The translations under genes were made by a program, and so were the position numbers. DNA of 64,000 bases from Leptospira ainlahdjerensis (GTDB lineage Bacteria > Spirochaetota > Leptospiria > Leptospirales > Leptospiraceae). Positions 54,655 through 64,000 of this stretch are shown here, one piece after another (positions within the stretch are counted from its first letter, which is position 1; each line of letters opens with the position of its first letter). The notes under the pieces are model-generated. The model did no database searches. It had not been told where the DNA came from and saw nothing but the letters and a program-made list of their open reading frames with translations. The stretch spans positions 34,195 to 98,194 of the forward strand of contig NZ_JAFFPU010000011.1 in the NCBI RefSeq assembly GCF_016919175.1, in the 5' to 3' direction.

Positions 54655-56126
54655 GGTTTTCCGAATATTCGGAACCTCTGTTTGACGATAAGGAAAGCAG
54701 GGATCTGGATCGGAAAACGATTCTCAAAACCGGAATTTCCGGTTCTCACCTCATGGGCTTTGCGGCCCTTTCCATCTATCAAAACTATCGAAAAAAAATC
54801 CTAAGATCCGATTCCGTTTTTATCCTTTGTGGAAACGGAAACAACGGAGGAGACGGACTTGCCCTCGCCTTTTTTTTGATCCAGGAAGGAAAAGAATCCA
54901 AAGTTTTTTTAAAAGAAGGAAGCCTTTCGGAAGAATCCGCATATTATAAAAATCTACTATTACGAGCCGGAGGTACGATTCTAAACTTAGAATCCGATCC
55001 TCTTTTCTTTGAAGGCGAGAACATTTGTATCATCGACGCACTTTTGGGAACGGGTTTTCAACCTCCGATCAGAGACCCATACGGAGAAGTCCTGGAAAAG
55101 ATCCAAAAGCAAAAAAGGAAAAGCCCTAAGAGAACTTTTATCCTGAGTATAGACGTCATTTCCGGTTTTTCCGAAAATTTACCGGTTCCTTTTGAAGTGG
55201 ATGCGTTAGCCGAAATCGGGATGAAAAAATGGAGAAACCGTTTTTTACCGAACGAGATCAAAAAAACATTTCATAGAATAGGATTCCCGATCGGGAAAAA
55301 GGACGATCCAAATCCGGAATCGTTTGGCAAAATTCTTTGGAAAATAATTCCGGATTCTTACTTAAAGGAATGCCTTAAGAGAAAAGAAGATTCTCATAAA
55401 TATAAAAACGGTTCTCTTCTTTTGATCGGAGGTTCTCAGGGGATGGCGGGCGCGGCTCTTTCTTCGCTTTTCGCCTTTCACGAGTTAGGCGGTGGAATTT
55501 CCTTGCTCCTCAGCCCCTCCGAAAAAACGGTGCGTTCCGTTCTCAAAAAAGATCCTTCCCTGATGATCGATCGAATTGAAGATTCTTCCACTGTTCTTTC
55601 AAAGCCCTTTGTTAAAATAGCTTCCGTTTTTTTACTCGGACCCGGATTAAGAACGGATGAATGTCCGATTTTGGATTTGCCGAAAGATAAATTTTGCGTG
55701 CTCGACGCCGGCGCTCTTGAGGTTTACAAAGAAAAAATTTTACATGAAAAAGTTCTCATGACCCCTCACACTGGTGAATTGGAAACACTTCTAAACCAAA
55801 AGATCAAAACCGTTTCGGAAGGAATTTCTCTTGCAAAAGATTATGCGAAATCGTTTCGAGTTCACATTTTATGGAAAAGACATTCTTCTTTTCTAATAGA
55901 TCCAAAGGGGAATTTGTTTGTTTGGGAAAAAACGGAACCCAAATTGGCGGTGATGGGAACGGGGGATCTTTTGGCGGGAATTCTCGCGTTTTTTCTTTCG
56001 AGAGGTTTTTCGATTCCGAATTCGACCCAACTTTCCTTTTCCTTGCTGACGAACGCGGCAAAACGATCTAAAGGTTTTCCAACGGCTTCCGAAATTCGGA
56101 AACGTTTACTAAAAGGAGGAAACTAA
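54645..56126 (+). CDS. nnr: Bifunctional NAD(P)H-hydrate epimerase/dehydratase
   Basis: A 493-residue two-domain repair enzyme that converts damaged hydrated NAD(P)H back to the active cofactor. The N-terminal YjeF_N epimerase domain (1 to ~225) has [18 protein letters not shown] and [12 protein letters not shown]. The C-terminal ATP/ADP-dependent dehydratase domain (from ~245) has [30 protein letters not shown] and [18 protein letters not shown]. It overlaps the upstream lipoprotein gene and precedes the next by 3 bp, so the three form an operon. Confidence 0.93.
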   Translation: MEIRFSEYSEPLFDDKESRDLDRKTILKTGISGSHLMGFAALSIYQNYRKKILRSDSVFILCGNGNNGGDGLALAFFLIQEGKESKVFLKEGSLSEESAYYKNLLLRAGGTILNLESDPLFFEGENICIIDALLGTGFQPPIRDPYGEVLEKIQKQKRKSPKRTFILSIDVISGFSENLPVPFEVDALAEIGMKKWRNRFLPNEIKKTFHRIGFPIGKKDDPNPESFGKILWKIIPDSYLKECLKRKEDSHKYKNGSLLLIGGSQGMAGAALSSLFAFHELGGGISLLLSPSEKTVRSVLKKDPSLMIDRIEDSSTVLSKPFVKIASVFLLGPGLRTDECPILDLPKDKFCVLDAGALEVYKEKILHEKVLMTPHTGELETLLNQKIKTVSEGISLAKDYAKSFRVHILWKRHSSFLIDPKGNLFVWEKTEPKLAVMGTGDLLAGILAFFLSRGFSIPNSTQLSFSLLTNAAKRSKGFPTASEIRKRLLKGGN

Positions 56127-56129
56127 AAA

Positions 56130-56738
<609 letters not shown>

Positions 56739-56839
56739 ACTCTCGAACGCATTAAAAAATTCCTGACTTCTTTGTTTTCAGACGTTCTCTGATCCGCTTT
56801 ATCGGTAGGAGGGTTGTCCATAGAAATCAGTGAATTCCT

Positions 56840-57075
56840 TGTGCGTGTTTAGGCGAACTTCGTGAAAGCACGGGGGTTTGTGAAATGAGTCGATTTGTGC
56901 GCGTTTAGGCGAACTTCGTGAAAGCGCGGGGGTTTGTGAAACGAGGCGATTTGTGCGCGTTTAGGCGAACTTCGTGAAAGCACGGGGGTTTGTGAAACGA
57001 GGCGATTTGTGCGTGTTTAGGCGAACTTCGTGAAAGCGCGGGACTTTGTGAAATGAGGTGACTTGTGCGCGTTTT
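56840..57075. repeat. Tandem array 3 (four units, exactly 56-bp period)
   Basis: Cores at 56855, 56911, 56967 and 57023. The outer arms co-vary: copy 1 CGTG with CACG, copy 2 CGCG with CGCG, copies 3 and 4 mixed (one mismatch, one G-T wobble). It lies between the convergent genes ending at 56738 and 57515. A fifth unit is broken. Confidence 0.92.
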
Positions 57076-57442
57076 CCCGCGTCGTTCGTCACTCACGGCG
57101 CTCGCTCGTACCTCACTACGAGGTTCGTCACATTTGCTATGACATTCGGCTTGCGAGACGCTCAACAAGGCTCGCACAAACCTCCGTTAACTCGTTTGCG
57201 CACGAGAGTCCCTGCGACTCGAACGTAGAGAAGTCTTTTTCTTTAGACGAAGGTTGCATCATTTGGGAATCGTTATTCCAGAATTCCTATGACCATATAC
57301 AATATCTCTTTTTGGCTTCCACAACTTGTCGAGAAATGAAGTTAAAAAGGAAACTATTTGTGAGAGGCTACCGCGGATTTAACCTATAAATTGAATATAA
57401 AGAAACGACTTCCGGCTTTTTACAATTCTTAAGTCGACCATT
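57076..57442. other. Intergenic stretch after array 3
   Basis: G+C-rich left half with many CGxxCG-like short words (CTCACGGCGCTCGCTCG), then ordinary sequence. No gene is visible. Confidence 0.4.
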
Positions 57443-57491
57443 CTAAATTCAAAAATCCGCTCGAGAAATCAGGAGCGAATTTTTGAATTAG
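57443..57491 (-). terminator. Probable terminator of the CARDB lipoprotein gene
   Basis: An imperfect stem of about 18 bp (CTAAATTCAAAAATCCGCTC against its near complement at 57473-57491) with a T-rich 3' arm on the minus strand, 24 bp past the stop codon. Confidence 0.55.
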
Positions 57492-57514
57492 AAAAATTTT
57501 CCAGTTTATCTCCA

Positions 57515-58972
57515 TTAACGGATGCAAAGACCAGAAGGAATCGTAATTTCCGGATACACGTGATAGCGGTTGTTATTTGGATTCCAATCGTCGATCCAAT
57601 GACTGCGGTTTACTTCTAATTGGAAAGAATGACTTCCTTCCATGTAAGAAGGATTCCCCATCAAATAATAGATAGGAAAAGTAACCCTGATCGTCTGGCC
57701 GGGAAGAATGGCTGGAATGCCTGCGCCATTTCCCCAATTGACATTACGAACATCCGTATGCATCGCGGAGATCATTCCCACATCCAATCGCTCCTCGCTT
57801 GCCGTTTTTCCGATATTTTTTATATCAGCAGTGACCAAAAGAACGGGAGCCTGAGGATGACATTCTCCGCTGAGACTAATGGATGCGTTTATGATTGTAA
57901 GGTCCGGTAACATATCGGAGATAACTTCGATCGTTCTACAATATGCGTTGTTCGTTTCATCGGATTCGTTCGCCTTCTTACCTGGATCAATTCTTGCGCA
58001 AAAATAATACTTTCCAAGAGGGATGTCGTTCGGAAGATACATCGCTTCCCGCGCCAGTAGAGAATAACTTCCTGCCGGACGATCGGGTGTGTTGCTGATT
58101 CTTCCACCGCGTAACAAAGCGTCTTCCTTAAATGTAGACGAATAGACGGCATAACCTTCCGGTACGATTTGATCTTTCGAAATGATATAATCGACCATAT
58201 AGCCTTCGTTAGCTGGACCATTTCCAAGAGCAAAACCGTTTCCAAAGTTTGCTACCTTTGCGATTATCTTAGAACTGATTTCTTCTCCAGGTGTGACCCT
58301 ATCATTCACATCCAAACTTATCGTTAGATCGGGCAAATCCGTTTCACTTTGAATCCCGCACCCTTTTGAAGAAACTGAAATCATATTGTTATTGGAAGAC
58401 GACTCATTATCGATTCCTACGAGCTCTGCAGTAATCTTTAATTCCTGAAGAGGATCATCGATATCCGGAATAAAGTATTCGGTATTAAATTCGACCGTTA
58501 GAGATTCTCCGGGAAGTAAATCCTTCAAATTTTTTCTATCCGTAGGATTCTTACCGTGATTCGATTTAAGATTCGCCTTCGTAATCACAAAAGAAGATTG
58601 GGAATCATTCAGACGAAAGGAGCCTTTACCGATATTCCTTATCCGAAGAATCAAGGAAGTCATACAACGAGTCTTATGTTGATTGTGCTCGTCTCTCCAG
58701 GAGGAAAAAAGCGGCGGATTTATAAGAGTCAAATCAGGAAGATCTTGACTTCCTATTGAATTAGCAAGGCTCCCATTTGAACTCTCCGATTTCGAAGTTG
58801 TTAAAAATTCTTCGGTATCAGCGGTTCCGCTCGTTTCGGAAGAACCAATTGCATTCAATAAGAACAAGGAAGTGGAAATATCTTCCTTTTTTTCGCCTCC
58901 ACAATGCAGTAGAGAATACAAGACCGCCAACAAGACCAAACCCCTCACCGATTTTTGCAAATGTGTGTTCAT
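57515..58972 (-). CDS. Lipoprotein with CARDB-like repeats
   Basis: A 485-residue putative surface or periplasmic lipoprotein. There is a basic start, a hydrophobic stretch and a lipobox LLHC (Cys24), then a Ser/Thr-rich linker and three CARDB-type immunoglobulin-like domains, each opening with LPDLT (near 77, 213 and 355) and having ExxNN/NNxY late in the repeat (SDETNNAYC, NPNNNRYHV). CARDB modules are adhesion-like extracellular domains in other proteins; function here is inference. The ATG at 58972 has AGGAG upstream. It stands alone. Confidence 0.85.
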   Translation of the reverse strand: MNTHLQKSVRGLVLLAVLYSLLHCGGEKKEDISTSLFLLNAIGSSETSGTADTEEFLTTSKSESSNGSLANSIGSQDLPDLTLINPPLFSSWRDEHNQHKTRCMTSLILRIRNIGKGSFRLNDSQSSFVITKANLKSNHGKNPTDRKNLKDLLPGESLTVEFNTEYFIPDIDDPLQELKITAELVGIDNESSSNNNMISVSSKGCGIQSETDLPDLTISLDVNDRVTPGEEISSKIIAKVANFGNGFALGNGPANEGYMVDYIISKDQIVPEGYAVYSSTFKEDALLRGGRISNTPDRPAGSYSLLAREAMYLPNDIPLGKYYFCARIDPGKKANESDETNNAYCRTIEVISDMLPDLTIINASISLSGECHPQAPVLLVTADIKNIGKTASEERLDVGMISAMHTDVRNVNWGNGAGIPAILPGQTIRVTFPIYYLMGNPSYMEGSHSFQLEVNRSHWIDDWNPNNNRYHVYPEITIPSGLCIR

Positions 58973-59429
58973 ATTTATCTCCTAATATCCCGCTTAGAAA
59001 ACGAAATGGACCGAAAATTTGTGCCAGGCTTAAAAGATTTTTATCGGGGAATATTCAGCCGAAAAATGGGAAATAAATCCAGACTCCCCCTTTTCTCTCT
59101 ATTTTTTTGGGAAATTTCAGAATGAGAAAGGATCATTCTTTCGCTGAAAAAGACGGGACGAAGGTTTGAATCAATTTTTCCTTTCTGAATCCGCTTTAAT
59201 TCTACCATTTAGCGATTTTTGAGAGACACTTTGGGGGAGATTCATTTACAAATCGCAGTCTTCTCATTCGCAAATGTTGAATGAAAATTATTCCCGAATT
59301 CGGAAAAGAATGTTTGAATGCTTCTCTCGAAATTTTAGTGTTTATGTGGAGTTCGAAATCATGGAGTCTCGATGCAAGAACGAGGGACACGCACATTTTC
59401 TCACCAAACTTGCGCCGGCCTTTCTTAAA
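58973..59429. other. Intergenic region upstream of the CARDB gene
   Basis: It contains the promoter of the lipoprotein gene on the right side of its start; no gene or clear hairpin was recognised. Confidence 0.4.
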
Positions 59430-59602
59430 CGTTTAGACGAACTTCGCATAACCGCGAGAGTTTTGTCGGAAATGCGACAACTGAACCGACGCTTCTCGCG
59501 CGCGTTTAGACGAACTTCGCATAACCGCAGGGTTTTATCGGAGATACGACAACTGAACCGACGCTTCTTGCGCGCGTTTAGACGAACTTCGCATAAACGC
59601 TA
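59430..59602. repeat. Tandem array 4 (three units, 72-73 bp)
   Basis: Cores at 59439, 59512 and 59584 in the form GTTTAGACGAACTTCGCATAA. Each unit also has a type 2-like dyad (TTGTCGGAAATGCGACAA, then TTATCGGAGATACGACAA), so it repeats the two-dyad arrangement of array 2 with different sequence. It sits past the 3' end of the DUF1343 gene. Confidence 0.88.
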
Positions 59603-59692
59603 ATAAAACCCATGTCGACAAAATCGTAAAAAAGAAACGTTCGTCAAATCTTCGAAAGTGTATTTTGCGAAAATAAGACTAAATTTTCAATT

Positions 59693-60844
<1,152 letters not shown>

Positions 60845-61004
60845 CGTTCTTTATGGTTTTCAAGAGGCATAAAGAGTCAAGTTTTCCAAGAATCCAACTC
60901 GATTCTTCTCATTGAAAACTGGTTTTTTCTCGAGTCTTGAAAAAAAGTGTTTTCCGTATGGATTAGGAATAGTTTCTTTTTCATTTAACCTTCGATAATC
61001 AACT

Positions 61005-63530
<2,526 letters not shown>

Positions 63531-63563
63531 GGAGATCTCTTTGTAGATCCTTGTAGTTTGAAT

Positions 63564-63611
63564 ACCTCCCTTAAGAGGAGGTTCTAATTCTTTAGCAAAT
63601 CCTAAAGAATT
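63564..63611 (+). terminator. Two consecutive hairpins after the 841-residue protein gene
   Basis: ACCTCC/GGAGGT (63564-63582), then a perfect 10-bp stem AATTCTTTAG/CTAAAGAATT (63586-63611) with a 6-nt loop. T tract is weak (TCTCTTTCTTTTC), so termination is probable but not certain. Confidence 0.5.
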
Positions 63612-63826
63612 GAAAGGTCTCTTTCTTTTCTTTGAAAAAAGGAAGATGAATTTGGAATATTTCAGCCCAGAAACTCCGATTCCTAATTGCGAAATTTCAT
63701 CCGAAAACAATAACTTTTGAATTTATGAAAGCATCTCTGAATACATGAAGAAGTTCAAAAAGGGAATTCGGATTTCTGGGCAAAAAAAACGCGTGAAACT
63801 CTTTTCATTGTGAGTAACTTAGGCGT

Positions 63827-64000
63827 GCTTACACGAACTTCGGATAAATCCTTCGATAAGAACTCAGCTTTCCTTTTGCGAGTTCCGTCAGAGCTACGAT
63901 GATGGATTTTGGAAATTCCTACGTTTAGGCGAACTTCGCATAACTCCTTCGATAAGAATTCAGCTTTCCTTTGCAAACACTGTCGGTGTTACGACGATGA
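63827..64000. repeat. Tandem array 5 (two units visible, about 96 bp)
   Basis: Cores at 63835 (diverged, CACGAACTTCGGA) and 63931 (GTTTAGGCGAACTTCGCATAA). The shared tails CCTTCGATAAGAA and TTCAGCTTTCCTTT follow each. The array may continue past the window edge. Confidence 0.75.

Overview
The window is a stretch of Leptospira chromosome. The identification rests on Leptospira-typical families (two DUF1564 proteins, a small Cys-rich secreted protein, relaxed lipoboxes), a spirochaete-type short SMC, and recognisable housekeeping operons of moderate G+C. Species is not resolved. There is no rRNA, phage, insertion sequence or CRISPR array, and one tRNA.

Layout. 1-4.7 kb: truncated poly(A) polymerase gene (pcnB), an M23 peptidase and a divergent Lgt-family protein. 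4.5-9 kb: a small membrane protein and DsbD, a secreted helical protein (possible FcpB-like flagellar sheath protein) and glutamine synthetase glnA behind a near-perfect sigma-54 promoter. 9.3-16 kb: an unknown 428-residue protein, tRNA-Met, a Cys-rich secreted protein, thiG-thiH, an HD-GYP response regulator and a DUF1564 protein. 16-21 kb: smc and a divergent Maf/MptE-like gene. 21.5-33.6 kb: one long minus-strand gene string, read in the order lolA-rodZ-rimO-pgsA-trpD-yajC-(Lys/Ser-rich membrane protein)-secD-secF-ribD-ribE-ribBA, joining envelope lipoprotein transport, cell shape, phospholipid synthesis, protein export and riboflavin synthesis. 34-38 kb: a second DUF1564 gene and ftsK, flanked by an inverted repeat. 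38-42.8 kb: DUF1349, a flavin monooxygenase, an SDR enzyme, two unknowns and dut. 43.6-53.3 kb: the translation/RNA operon rimP-nusA-infB-rbfA-truB-rpsO-pnp followed by an M16 peptidase. 53.5-63.5 kb: a lipoprotein, NAD(P)H-hydrate repair enzyme, a membrane-anchored unknown, a CARDB-type lipoprotein, a DUF1343/NamZ-like protein and an 841-residue protein with an N-terminal cyclic-nucleotide-binding-like domain.

The most unusual signal lies between the genes. A dyad built on GCGAACTTCGC occurs in five separate intergenic tandem arrays (about 37.9, 42.9, 56.8, 59.4 and 63.8 kb), each with its own period (72-74, exactly 71, exactly 56, 72-73 and about 96 bp). A second dyad, TGTNGGAACTCCNACA, is scattered through many other intergenic regions, and its variable arm positions change in a compensating way (C/G, G/C, A/T). 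The 71-bp unit contains both dyads. This looks like selection for a hairpin or symmetric site rather than for a protein sequence.

Other points worth attention: glutamine synthetase has Phe at the adenylylation Tyr position and a sigma-54 promoter; SMC lacks room for a normal hinge; the Lgt-like protein lacks the family's key His and Asn; IF-2 carries a Gly-rich [10 protein letters not shown] repeat domain.
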